Source: Bradyrhizobium sp. BTAi1 (GTDB lineage Bacteria; Pseudomonadota; Alphaproteobacteria; Rhizobiales; Xanthobacteraceae). Taken from it: a DNA stretch of 64,000 nt. Shown one piece after another: positions 34,087 to 44,074 of this stretch; within the stretch, counting starts at the first letter, position 1; each line of letters opens with the position of its first letter. The DNA is taken from NCBI RefSeq assembly GCF_000015165.1, contig NC_009485.1:7211501-7275500 (forward strand). Reading direction: 5' to 3'. The position numbers and the translations under genes were made by a program. The notes under the pieces are model-generated. The model was not told where the DNA came from, searched no databases, and worked only from the letters and a program-made list of their open reading frames with translations.

Positions 34087-35355
34087 CTACCTTACCATCG
34101 CGCCATAGACGATGTCCTGCACCTGCTCGCGATAATATTTGCGCAAGTCCCCGGGCGACGCCGTGCCGACCACCACAACGAGGCGCTCCTTGGGATCGCA
34201 GAAGAACTGCGTGCCGAAGGCGCCGTTCCAGCTGAACTCGCCGGGATTGCCGGGGACAGCAGAAAGGCCCTCGCTCACGCGCACGGCGACGCTGAGGCCG
34301 AAGCCGAAGCCGGCGCGATGCGGCTCGACATTGGCGACGGTGTTCTTGATCTCCGGTCCCAGATGGTTGGAGGTCATGTGATGCACTGTCTTCGGGCTCA
34401 GGATGCGCACACCGTCGAGCTCGCCGCCATTGAGCAGCATCTGGCCGAAGCGGATGTAGTCGCCGATGGTCGCAAACGAACAGGCGCCGCCGCAATCCGA
34501 CCTGGTCGGCGTGTCCAGGAGCTTGATCGCCTGCGGCTTGCCGGTGAGCGGATCGTTCGGGAACGGCCGCGCCAGCCGCGGCCGCTGCGCCTCGGTCGGC
34601 GCGAAGGTGGCATCGACCATGCCGAGCGGCTTCCATAGATTGTTGGAAAGATAGTCGCCGAGCCGCTGCTCTGAGACCTTCTCGACGACGGCGCCGAGCA
34701 CGTCGATGGAGAAGCCATATTCGAACTGCGTGCCCGGCTGATGCGCCAGCGGCAGCTTGGTGAGGCGCTCGATGAAGGCCTGGGTGTCGCCCTCGATCGC
34801 CGGCGCGATGCCGTCCGGATAGAGCCGCGCCACCGGGCTCGCGCTGTCCGGCCGGCCGCCATACATCAGGCCCGAAGTGTGGCGATAGAGATCATGGATC
34901 AGGATCGGGCGCCGCTGCGGCTCGAACTGCAGCGCTCCGCCCTCCTGCACCACGCCGACCTTCATGTCCGCGAACGCCGGATAATAATCGGCGAGCTTCG
35001 CCTGCAGCGGCAGCCGGCCCTGCTCCATCAAGGTGAGCGCGCCGACCGCCGCCATCGGCTTTGTCATCGAGGCCAGGGCAAAGATCGCATCGAGCGGCAT
35101 CGGCGTGCCCTTGACCGGATCGAGCTGGCCATAGGCCTTGTAGTGCACCAGCTTGCCATCGCGCGCGATCGCCACCACGGCGCCGGGCACGCGCTTGGCG
35201 GCGATCTCGCGGGCGAAGAAAGCGTCCATGCGGTCCAGGCCGGATTGCGAGAAGCCGACCTCGTCGGGCTTGGCTTCGGGCAGAGGTGCGGCAGCGAGCG
35301 GCGTGACGATCATGGTGAAGGCAATGGCCGCAGCCGCCTTGATCCGCGTCTTCAT
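34087..35355 (-). CDS. Beta-lactamase-fold serine hydrolase, secreted
   Basis: Encodes 422 residues. Signal peptide at 1-23 (AAAIAFTMIVTPLAAAPLP). Serine beta-lactamase / class C fold: the S-x-x-K active site is ALASMTKPMAAVGALTLM, the Tyr motif corresponds to FEYGFSIDVLGAVVE, and the C-terminal lobe has GSASP-like GTASPGDLRKYY. Such proteins are mostly esterases or D-aminopeptidases, less often true beta-lactamases. Forms an operon with the GST downstream. Confidence 0.88.
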   Translation of the reverse strand: MKTRIKAAAAIAFTMIVTPLAAAPLPEAKPDEVGFSQSGLDRMDAFFAREIAAKRVPGAVVAIARDGKLVHYKAYGQLDPVKGTPMPLDAIFALASMTKPMAAVGALTLMEQGRLPLQAKLADYYPAFADMKVGVVQEGGALQFEPQRRPILIHDLYRHTSGLMYGGRPDSASPVARLYPDGIAPAIEGDTQAFIERLTKLPLAHQPGTQFEYGFSIDVLGAVVEKVSEQRLGDYLSNNLWKPLGMVDATFAPTEAQRPRLARPFPNDPLTGKPQAIKLLDTPTRSDCGGACSFATIGDYIRFGQMLLNGGELDGVRILSPKTVHHMTSNHLGPEIKNTVANVEPHRAGFGFGLSVAVRVSEGLSAVPGNPGEFSWNGAFGTQFFCDPKERLVVVVGTASPGDLRKYYREQVQDIVYGAMVR

Positions 35356-35563
35356 GAAACCTCCCTGATGCGGATGACCCCGCTTATGCTTGCAGGACTC
35401 GACAGGTCCGCTGACGCAAGCAGTAAGTCAGCTCGCGGAGAACGACAAGCGTTTGCAACACGATCGTATCGCGGCGATGTGATCAGCTTCGCTGCTGCAC
35501 AATGGCCGGGCGACCTGACGAATCATCGAGGACGGATGAGATCGCTGCCGCGCGGGATCACGC

Positions 35564-35647
35564 ATGCTGAGAACGATCGGGCACATCCTTCACGCGATCT
35601 GGGCTGTCTGCGCGATCGCGGCCGGCACATTCGTCGGTGCCGCCTTA
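35564..35647 (+). pseudogene. 5' fragment of a small membrane protein, split by an IS element
   Basis: Codons for MLRTIGHILHAIWAVCAIAA then GTFVGAAL read from ATG 35564 to 35647, where the IS begins. Joined in frame to 36944-37063 (removing one TA), the original gene would encode 67 residues with two hydrophobic helices, a typical tiny membrane protein of unknown function. Confidence 0.7.
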
Positions 35648-36941
35648 GCAGGCTGTTGAAGAAGTCAGTGGCGTCGGGCCTCTCGTCATGATTCCTTAGG
35701 TCCGGCTGGATTGAGGGGCGGACGATGCGAGGAAGCGACGAACGGACGGGATCCCTGTTCAGCTATGTAGATTTGGAGGATCGGGTTCGTGCCGACCACC
35801 CGCTGCGGACAATAAGGCGGCTTGCCAATGCGGCACTGGCTGACCTTTCAAGGGACTTCGAAGCGCTCTACACCGCGTTCGGCCGGCCGTCGATCGCGCC
35901 GGAGAAACTGCTGCGGGCGATGCTGCTGCAGGCGTTTTACGGCATTCGCTCGGAGCGGCAATTGATGGAGCGGCTGGACTTCGACCTGCTGTTCCGCTGG
36001 TTTGTCGGCCTGGGCATGGACGACGCGGTATGGGATCATTCGACCTTCTCCAAGAACCGTGACCGGCTGCTGGAGGGCGAGATCGCGGCGAAGTTTCTGA
36101 CGGCGCTGCTGGCTCGGCCCGAGGTGAAGCGGCTGCTGTCGAGCGACCACTTCTCGGTCGACGGCACGCTGATCGAGGCGTGGGCGTCGATCAAAAGCTT
36201 CCGCCGCAAGGACGGCGGCGATCAGGACAATGACGGTCCGGGCCGCAACGCCGAGCGCAGCTTCCACAAGGAAAAGCGCAGCAACGAGACGCATCAGAGC
36301 ACGACCGATCCCGAGGCGCGGCTGTACAAGAAGGGCGAGGGCCAGCCGGCGAAGCTCTGCTACATGGCTCATACCTTAATGGAGAACCGCAATGGCCTCG
36401 CCGTGCTGGGCGGCGTCAGCCAGGCAACCGGCACCGCGGAGCGGGATCAGGCGCTGGAACTGATCGACCGCCATCGCGGCGATCGCACGCGCCGGATCAC
36501 GCTGGGGGCCGACAAGGCTTACGACGTCACCGACTTTGTCGGAGAGCTGAGAAGCCGTTCGGTGACGCCGCACATCGCCATCGACGGGCATTTGAGCAAG
36601 ACCGGCAAGCCACGCAAGACCGCGATCGACCGGAGAACGCTGCGTCACGCCGGCTACGCGGTCAGCCAACGCTGCCGCAAGCGCATCGAGGAGGTGTTCG
36701 GCTGGATCAAGGCCTCGGCCGGCCTTGCCAAGGTCAAGTTCCGAGGCCGCGCCCGCGTCGATGCCGCCTTCAAGCTGGCGCTGGCGGCCTACAATCTGAT
36801 CCGCCTGCCAAGACTGTTGGAGGCAACCGCATGAGGCACCTCGGCTCAGGGTCCAAGCGCCGCACAAAGCCGACACTCGGCGCTTACCAGCCGACCCGGA
36901 GACTCAAATCCGACCGAAAGCAGACTTCTTCAACGGCCTGC
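35648..36941 (+). mobile_element. IS5-family insertion sequence
   Basis: A 1294-base element. The left end is GCAGGCTGTTGAAGAAGTC (35648-35666) and the right end reads, on the opposite strand, GCAGGCCGTTGAAGAAGTC (36941-36923): 18 of 19 bases match. A TA dinucleotide borders each side (35646-35647, 36942-36943), consistent with a 2-base target duplication. One transposase ORF of 369 codons spans 35725-36834. Insertion splits a small gene whose frame is restored when the element is removed, so it arrived recently. Confidence 0.9.
35725..36834 (+). CDS. IS5-family transposase
   Basis: Encodes 369 residues. N-terminal DUF772-type segment (RVRADHPLRTIRRL, GRPSIAPEKLLRAMLLQAFYGI, ERLDFDLLFRWFVGLGMDD, STFSKNRDRL), then the DDE core with SSDHFSVDGTLIEAW (first Asp) and ITLGADKAYDVTDFV (second Asp), and the C-terminal glutamate with RCRKRIEEVFGWIKASAGL. 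It appears intact and could be active. Related copies are common in Bradyrhizobium genomes. Confidence 0.93.
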   Translation: MRGSDERTGSLFSYVDLEDRVRADHPLRTIRRLANAALADLSRDFEALYTAFGRPSIAPEKLLRAMLLQAFYGIRSERQLMERLDFDLLFRWFVGLGMDDAVWDHSTFSKNRDRLLEGEIAAKFLTALLARPEVKRLLSSDHFSVDGTLIEAWASIKSFRRKDGGDQDNDGPGRNAERSFHKEKRSNETHQSTTDPEARLYKKGEGQPAKLCYMAHTLMENRNGLAVLGGVSQATGTAERDQALELIDRHRGDRTRRITLGADKAYDVTDFVGELRSRSVTPHIAIDGHLSKTGKPRKTAIDRRTLRHAGYAVSQRCRKRIEEVFGWIKASAGLAKVKFRGRARVDAAFKLALAAYNLIRLPRLLEATA

Positions 36942-36943
36942 TA

Positions 36944-37063
36944 GGTCTTCACTCCGGCGGCTGGATCGGCGCCGTTGTGCTGGGGACCGTCGGCCTCGTC
37001 ATCGGCGCCGTGGCGGCGGCATTCCCGTTGCAAACCATCGCAACGATCATCGAGGGCCTCTGA
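36944..37063 (+). pseudogene. 3' fragment of the IS-split small membrane protein
   Basis: After the IS, codons for GLHSGGWIGAVVLGTVGLVI then GAVAAAFPLQTIATIIEGL continue to a TGA at 37061. In frame with the 5' fragment ending at 35647. One hydrophobic helix (residues 8-26 of this piece) is seen. Confidence 0.7.
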
Positions 37064-37131
37064 TCGCATTGCCGGAACCGTTGCGGTTGCGAGATGTTGG
37101 CTGACTCACGTTTCGAACAGAGCTTAGCGCC

Positions 37132-37518
37132 ATGACCGCAACCGAACTCGGCGCGCGCTATCGCGCCTACATCGCGTGCCTGAACGCGCAGGACTGGCCG
37201 CAGCTCGGCAATTTCGTGCACGAGCATGTCGTCCACAACGGGCGGCAGATCGGGCTCGCAGGCTATAACGACATGCTAATGGGCAATTTCGCCGAAATTC
37301 CAGACCTTCGCTTCGACATCCGCCTGTTGCTATCAAACCCGCCACATGTCGCGAGCATCCTGAGCTTCGATTGCCGGCCGCGCGGCACGTTTCTCGGCCT
37401 CCCCGTCAACGGCCGGCGCGTCGCCTTCGCCGAGCACGTGTTCTACGCATTCCGCGAGGGCAGGATCGCCGAGGTGTGGTCGGTCATCGACAAGGCGGCG
37501 ATCGAGCTGCAATTGTGA
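37132..37518 (+). CDS. SnoaL-like / ester cyclase family protein
   Basis: Encodes 128 residues. SnoaL-type alpha+beta barrel: YRAYIACLNAQDWPQLGNFV helix, HVVHNGRQIGLAGYNDML, FDCRPRGTFLGLPVNGRRVAF, and FYAFREGRIAEVWSVIDKAAI, the usual last strand-helix. Proteins of this family are small hydratases, cyclases or isomerases, mostly of unknown substrate. Stands alone between the IS remnant and zapA. Confidence 0.87.
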   Translation: MTATELGARYRAYIACLNAQDWPQLGNFVHEHVVHNGRQIGLAGYNDMLMGNFAEIPDLRFDIRLLLSNPPHVASILSFDCRPRGTFLGLPVNGRRVAFAEHVFYAFREGRIAEVWSVIDKAAIELQL

Positions 37519-37614
37519 GGCCACGGCGCGAGCGTACATTCCATCCTGCCACTGATGGATCTGGCTCTGTCATTGATGGCGAGTGCTGCGAAACAATGCT
37601 GAGTCTTTGCTCAG

Positions 37615-37650
37615 CCCTGGATTGCTTCGCTGCGCTCGCAATGACGGAGC
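37615..37650. repeat. Short dispersed repeat (GGATTGCTTCGCTGCGCTCG type)
   Basis: GCCCTGGATTGCTTCGCTGC followed by GCTCGCAATGACGGAG is a common short palindromic repeat in Bradyrhizobium and relatives (GATTGCTTCG / CGCTCGCAAT arms). It sits between the SnoaL-like gene and zapA. Confidence 0.6.
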
Positions 37651-37697
37651 AAGTCAATGATGATTGATCAAACTGATCAGTTATATGTCGTAGCAAC

Positions 37698-38081
37698 CTA
37701 CCCGATCGCCACGCCACCGCCGATCGTGCGGTTCAGCACCTGCGTGGTGCGCTCGATGCGCTCGGCGGCGGCGTTCAGCGCCTTGGCCACGGCAACCTGC
37801 GTCGCGCGGGCGCGGTCGGCGGACTGGTTGCGCACATTGCGCAGGCCTTCGAGCTCCTGCTCCAGCATCTGCACGCGCTGATTGGCGTCGATCAGTTCGT
37901 CGCACACCGTGAGCGCCGCCATCACGGTGAGCCTGGCGTCACCGATCTCGCCGAACTTGCCGCGCAGATTGGTGATGCGGGATTCGAGGCTCTCGGCGAG
38001 CTTCAGCAGCCTGAGCTCCTGGCCCTCCTCGCAGGCCATGCGATATTGGCGGCCGTTGATGGTGACGTTGATGTGGCTCAT
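37698..38081 (-). CDS. zapA: Cell division protein ZapA
   Basis: Encodes 127 residues. MSHINVTINGRQYRMACEEG and LLKLAESLESRITNLRGKFGE are the ZapA globular part; the rest is a long coiled-coil that mediates tetramerisation (RVQMLEQELEGLRN). ZapA stabilises FtsZ filaments at the division septum. It overlaps the upstream gene by four bases and normally lies next to 6S RNA and fau; here 6.9 kb separates them. Confidence 0.93.
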   Translation of the reverse strand: MSHINVTINGRQYRMACEEGQELRLLKLAESLESRITNLRGKFGEIGDARLTVMAALTVCDELIDANQRVQMLEQELEGLRNVRNQSADRARATQVAVAKALNAAAERIERTTQVLNRTIGGGVAIG

Positions 38082-38428
38082 TCGTCATCCTCATCATGAT
38101 GCGCCTTGTCCTGCGCGTCGCCGCCATTGAGCACCGCGCGAATGGTGCCGATCGCGCTATCGAGGCGCTCGGCGATCTCGCGATTGGTGCGCTCGAGCCG
38201 GCGCGTTTTCATCAGCGAGCCGTCGAGTTCATCCGCGAGGCGGGAGCGATCGGCGCCGAGCGCCTGGATCCGCGTCGCCAGCTCGTCCTCGTCCCGATCA
38301 GCCTCCCGCCGCCGCTCGACTGCGCTCTCCAGCGCGTCGAGCGCGGTCATCAGGCGCCGCGTCGCCGCCTCAAGATCGGCGGCGCCGGGTTCCACCTGAC
38401 CGGCAAGATTGGCAGGGTGATCGTTCAT
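38078..38428 (-). CDS. DUF4164-like coiled-coil protein, upstream of zapA
   Basis: Encodes 116 residues from ATG 38428 (the frame opens at 38587). Mostly charged, predicted coiled coil: DLEAATRRLMTALDALESAV, ELATRIQALGADRSRLADEL, RTNREIAERLDSAIGTIRAV. The acidic C-terminus ends HDEDDE. This is the small DUF4164-type protein commonly found upstream of zapA in Rhizobiales; role unknown but plausibly division-linked. Stop overlaps the zapA ATG (ATGA). Confidence 0.82.
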   Translation of the reverse strand: MNDHPANLAGQVEPGAADLEAATRRLMTALDALESAVERRREADRDEDELATRIQALGADRSRLADELDGSLMKTRRLERTNREIAERLDSAIGTIRAVLNGGDAQDKAHHDEDDE

Positions 38429-38697
38429 GAGGCGGATGCGAGGCCCTTCCATCGCCGGGATAGCGACAAAAGCCGCTGTCCGGCAAGCGTTTACGGGCAA
38501 AATCTTACGTGCTGGACGAGCCAAGCGCAACGCTCGGCCGAAACTATGCACTACTAAGCAACTTTTGGGCGGCCCGGGACGTTGCATTGCCTTTGATTCC
38601 CGGAACCGAGGTGCTAATCAGCCCGCAAATTCCGGGCCCGCCAGCGATACCGGCGGCTCTCTTGTCATCAGCACTTCACGTTTGGACGGATTCCAGC

Positions 38698-40683
38698 ATG
38701 ACGCAGGTCGATCATTCCCGCATGGCCAACGCCATCCGCGCGCTCGCGATGGATGCCGTCGAGAAGGCGAAATCGGGCCATCCCGGCCTGCCGATGGGCG
38801 CCGCCGATGTCGCCACCGTGCTGTTCACCCGCGTGCTGAAATATGATGCTGCAGCGCCCGCCTGGCCGGACCGCGACCGCTTCGTGCTGTCGGCCGGCCA
38901 CGGCTCGATGCTGCTCTACGCGCTGCTGTATCTCACCGGCAACGAGGAGATGACGCTCGACCAGATCAAGCGTTTCCGCCAGGTCGATTCGCTCACCCCC
39001 GGCCATCCGGAAAACTTCCGCACCAAGGGCATCGAGACCACCACCGGCCCGCTCGGCCAGGGCATCTCGACCGCCGTCGGCATGGCGCTGGCCGAGAAGA
39101 TGCTGCAGGCTGAATATGGCAAGAAGATCGTCGACCATCACACTTACGTGCTGGCCTCCGACGGCGACCTGATGGAGGGCATCTCCCAGGAAGCGATCGC
39201 GATGGCCGGGCACTGGAAGCTCAACAAGCTGATCGTGCTGTGGGACGACAACGGCATCTCGATCGACGGCCCGCTGTCGATCGCCGACTCGGTCGACCAG
39301 GTGAAGCGCTTCAAGTCGGCCGGCTGGGCCGCCGAGCTGATCGACGGCCATGATCCGGAGGCGATCGCCGCCGCGATTGCCCGTGCGCAGAAATCCTCCA
39401 GGCCGTCGCTGATCGCCTGCAAGACCACGATCGGCTATGGCGCCCCGACCAAGGCCGGCACCTCCAAGGTGCATGGCGAGGCGCTCGGGCCGGAGGAATT
39501 GAAGGGCGCCAAGGAGAAGCTCGGCATCTCCCTGGAACCGTTCTCGGTGCCGGACGACGTGCTGGCGGCCTGGCGCGAGGCCGGCCGCCGCGGCGCGCCT
39601 GCGCGCGCCGAATGGGAGACGCGGCTCGCCGAGATGGGCCCGCGCAAGCGCGCCGAGTTCGAGCGCCGGTTGCGCCATGAGCGTCCCGCGGCGCTCGCAA
39701 AAGCGCTGAAGGACCACAAGAAGGCGCTGCTGGAGACCCCGCTCAACATCGCGACGCGCAAATCGTCGGAGGCCGCGATCGAGGTGATCGCCGCGGCGAT
39801 GCCGTTCGAATTCGTCGCAGGCTCCGCCGACCTCACCGGCTCCAACAACAACAAGGCGAAGTCGGCCACCTCGTTCTCGGCCAAGACGCCGAAGGGCCGC
39901 TTCATCCATTACGGCATCCGCGAGCACGGCATGGCCGCGGCCATGAACGGCATCTTTCTGCATGGCGGCTTCGCGCCGAACGGCGCCACCTTCCTGGTGT
40001 TCTCCGACTATGCCCGCGGCGCGATGCGGCTGTCGGCGCTGATGGGTGCCGGCGTCGTCTATGTCCTGACGCACGACTCGATCGGCCTCGGCGAGGACGG
40101 CCCGACGCATCAGCCGGTGGAGCATCTGGCGGCGTTGCGCGCGATCCCGAACATGCGCGTGTTCCGCCCGGCCGATGCGGTCGAGACCGCCGAGTGCTGG
40201 GAGCTGGCGCTGAACCGCACCAACGGGCCAACCGTGCTGGCGTTGACGCGGCAGAACCTGCCGCAGCTGCGCACCTCGGCCCCGTCGGACAATCCGTGCA
40301 GCCATGGCGGCTATGAGCTGGTCGCAGCCCAAGGCGAGGCCAAGGTGTCGCTGTTCGCCACCGGCTCCGAGGTCGAGATCGCGGTCGCCGCGCAGAAGCA
40401 GCTCGCCGAACGTGGCATTCCAGCGCGCGTGGTCTCGGTGCCGTCGCTGGAGCTGCTGCTGGAGCAGCCGGAGGACGCGAAGGCCGCCATCATCGGCAAG
40501 GCACCGGTCAAGATCGCGATCGAGGCCGCGGTGCGCTGGGGCTGGGACGCCGTGATCGGCTCGGACGGCATCTTCATCGGCATGCATTCGTTCGGCGAGA
40601 GCGGCCCCTACAAGGAGCTCTACAAGCATTTCGGCATCACCGCCGAGGCCGCCGTGGACGCGGCCGTGAAGCGGCTGGGCTGA
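38698..40683 (+). CDS. tkt: Transketolase
   Basis: Encodes 661 residues from ATG 38698 (the frame opens at 38509). Thiamine-diphosphate enzyme: KSGHPGLPMGAADVATVLF, LSAGHGSMLLYALLYLTG, GPLGQGISTAVGMALAEK, the ThDP-Mg motif SDGDLMEGISQEAIAMAGH with DDNGISIDG, then IREHGMAAAMNGIFLHGG (Glu of the ThDP activation pair), THDSIGLGEDGPTHQPVEHL. It moves two-carbon units in the Calvin cycle and pentose phosphate pathway. It leads a plus-strand run with gap, pgk and fba, and is divergent from the DUF4164/zapA pair. Confidence 0.98.
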   Translation: MTQVDHSRMANAIRALAMDAVEKAKSGHPGLPMGAADVATVLFTRVLKYDAAAPAWPDRDRFVLSAGHGSMLLYALLYLTGNEEMTLDQIKRFRQVDSLTPGHPENFRTKGIETTTGPLGQGISTAVGMALAEKMLQAEYGKKIVDHHTYVLASDGDLMEGISQEAIAMAGHWKLNKLIVLWDDNGISIDGPLSIADSVDQVKRFKSAGWAAELIDGHDPEAIAAAIARAQKSSRPSLIACKTTIGYGAPTKAGTSKVHGEALGPEELKGAKEKLGISLEPFSVPDDVLAAWREAGRRGAPARAEWETRLAEMGPRKRAEFERRLRHERPAALAKALKDHKKALLETPLNIATRKSSEAAIEVIAAAMPFEFVAGSADLTGSNNNKAKSATSFSAKTPKGRFIHYGIREHGMAAAMNGIFLHGGFAPNGATFLVFSDYARGAMRLSALMGAGVVYVLTHDSIGLGEDGPTHQPVEHLAALRAIPNMRVFRPADAVETAECWELALNRTNGPTVLALTRQNLPQLRTSAPSDNPCSHGGYELVAAQGEAKVSLFATGSEVEIAVAAQKQLAERGIPARVVSVPSLELLLEQPEDAKAAIIGKAPVKIAIEAAVRWGWDAVIGSDGIFIGMHSFGESGPYKELYKHFGITAEAAVDAAVKRLG

Positions 40684-40727
40684 TCCTGCCGCAAGCGGCT
40701 GCATCGCCAGCCTCCGATCTCAACCCT

Positions 40728-40835
40728 CATGGTGAGGAGGCGCAAAGCGCCGTCTCGAACCATGAGGCCCGGGTCGAGATCACGGGCCTCGTCCTTCGAG
40801 ACGCTTGGCTTCGCCAAGCTCCTCAGGACGAGGAG
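40728..40835. repeat. Dispersed palindromic repeat (CATGGTGAGGAGGCGC type)
   Basis: TCATGGTGAGGAGGCGCAAA then GCGCCGTCTCGAACCATGA forms one stem-loop, and CGTCCTTCGAGACGCTTGGC with TTCGCCAAGCTCCTCAGGAC forms a second. A well-known Bradyrhizobium intergenic repeat pattern, located between tkt and recQ. Confidence 0.7.
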
Positions 40836-40930
40836 CGGCATTGACTGTGACGCGCAAAGACGAGGACAATACGAGAACCGGCGCGGCTTGACGCCCCTGT
40901 TCTCCCGACCTGCGGACGCTCACTCCACCC

Positions 40931-42808
<1,878 letters not shown>

Positions 42809-42952
42809 GATTGGCGCAAAAACGGGCTACCAAGGGCTCATATCGTCCGCTCCCGTCCGGCAGAACCGGTCGGCATTAGTTCCAAAACCCTCGTGGCGCC
42901 CTTCCGAAAGGGTCGCAGACGGGGACGAGAAACGTCATTGAAGGAGACGAAC

Positions 42953-43960
42953 ATGGCAGTCCGGGTCGGGATCAACGGGTTTGGCCGCATTGGCCGTAAC
43001 GTTCTGCGCGCCATCGCGGAGTCGGGTCGCAAGGACATCGAGGTGGTCGGCATCAACGATCTCGGCCCGGTCGAGACCAATGCCCATCTGCTTCGCTTCG
43101 ACAGCGTGCATGGCCGCTTCCCCCACACCGTGACCGTCGACGGCGACAGCATCGATATCGGCCGCGGCAAGATCAAGGTGACCGCCGAGCGCGATCCGTC
43201 GAAGCTGCCGTGGAAGGATCTCGGCGTCGACATCGCGCTCGAATGCACCGGCATCTTCACCTCCAAGGACAAGGCCTCCGCGCATCTGACCGCCGGCGCC
43301 AAGCGCGTGCTGGTCTCGGCGCCGGCCGACGGCGCCGACGCCACCATCGTCTACGGCGTCAACCACACGACGCTGACCAAGGATCATCTGGTCGTCTCCA
43401 ACGGTTCGTGCACCACCAACTGCCTGGCGCCGATCGCCAAGGTGCTGAACGATCTGGTGGGCATCGAGACCGGCTTCATGACCACGATCCACGCCTACAC
43501 CGGCGACCAGCCGACGCTCGACACCATGCACAAGGATCTCTATCGCGGCCGCGCGGCGGCGATGTCGATGATCCCGACCTCGACCGGTGCGGCCAAGGCG
43601 ATCGGCCTCGTGCTCCCCGAGCTGAAGGGCAAGCTCGACGGCGTCGCGATCCGCGTGCCGACGCCGAACGTCTCGGTGGTCGACCTCAAGATCGTCGCCA
43701 AGCGCAACACCGATCCGAAGGAGATCAACGAGGCGATGAAGCGCGCCAGCGAGCAGGAGCTGAAGGGCATCCTCGGCTACACCACGGCGCCGAACGTCTC
43801 GATCGACTTCAACCACGATCCGCACTCCTCGACGTTCCACCAGGACCAGACCAAGGTCATGAACGGCAACCTCGTGCGCGTGATGTCCTGGTACGACAAT
43901 GAGTGGGGCTTCTCCAACCGCATGGCCGACACTGCCGTCGCAATCGGCAAGCTGCTGTAA
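42953..43960 (+). CDS. gap: Glyceraldehyde-3-phosphate dehydrogenase
   Basis: Encodes 335 residues from ATG 42953 behind AAGGAG. VRVGINGFGRIGRNVLRAI binds the NAD ribose-phosphate; the catalytic SNGSCTTNCLAPIAKVL has the Cys, and HAYTGDQPTLDTMHKDLYRG has the His. It interconverts GAP and 1,3-bisphosphoglycerate. Followed by a repeat element and pgk, as in many rhizobial gap-pgk pairs. Confidence 0.98.
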   Translation: MAVRVGINGFGRIGRNVLRAIAESGRKDIEVVGINDLGPVETNAHLLRFDSVHGRFPHTVTVDGDSIDIGRGKIKVTAERDPSKLPWKDLGVDIALECTGIFTSKDKASAHLTAGAKRVLVSAPADGADATIVYGVNHTTLTKDHLVVSNGSCTTNCLAPIAKVLNDLVGIETGFMTTIHAYTGDQPTLDTMHKDLYRGRAAAMSMIPTSTGAAKAIGLVLPELKGKLDGVAIRVPTPNVSVVDLKIVAKRNTDPKEINEAMKRASEQELKGILGYTTAPNVSIDFNHDPHSSTFHQDQTKVMNGNLVRVMSWYDNEWGFSNRMADTAVAIGKLL

Positions 43961-43970
43961 CCCACATACA

Positions 43971-44059
43971 CCGTCATGCCCGGCCTTGTGCCGGGCATCC
44001 ACATCTTGCTCGCAAGGCAACTAAGCCGTGGATGGCCGGGTCAAGCCCGGCCATGACGG
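43971..44059. repeat. Palindromic intergenic repeat between gap and pgk
   Basis: CCGTCATGCCCGGCCTTGTG with CCGGGCATCCAC forms one stem-loop, and GTGGATGGCCGGG with CCCGGCCATGACGG forms another; the two outer arms (CCGTCATG, CATGACGG) also pair. It is a member of the same family as 61309-61394. It ends immediately before the pgk ribosome site. Confidence 0.75.
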
Positions 44060-44074
44060 AGGGAGATGTTCGAC

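Noticed and set aside
34087..35355. An antibiotic-resistance beta-lactamase.
   Set aside because: The SxxK motif is present, but the protein resembles serine esterases of the class C fold and is next to a GST; resistance cannot be claimed from sequence.
38668..40704. A 678-codon frame antisense to tkt.
   Set aside because: Shadow of a well conserved gene; His/Arg-rich nonsense composition.
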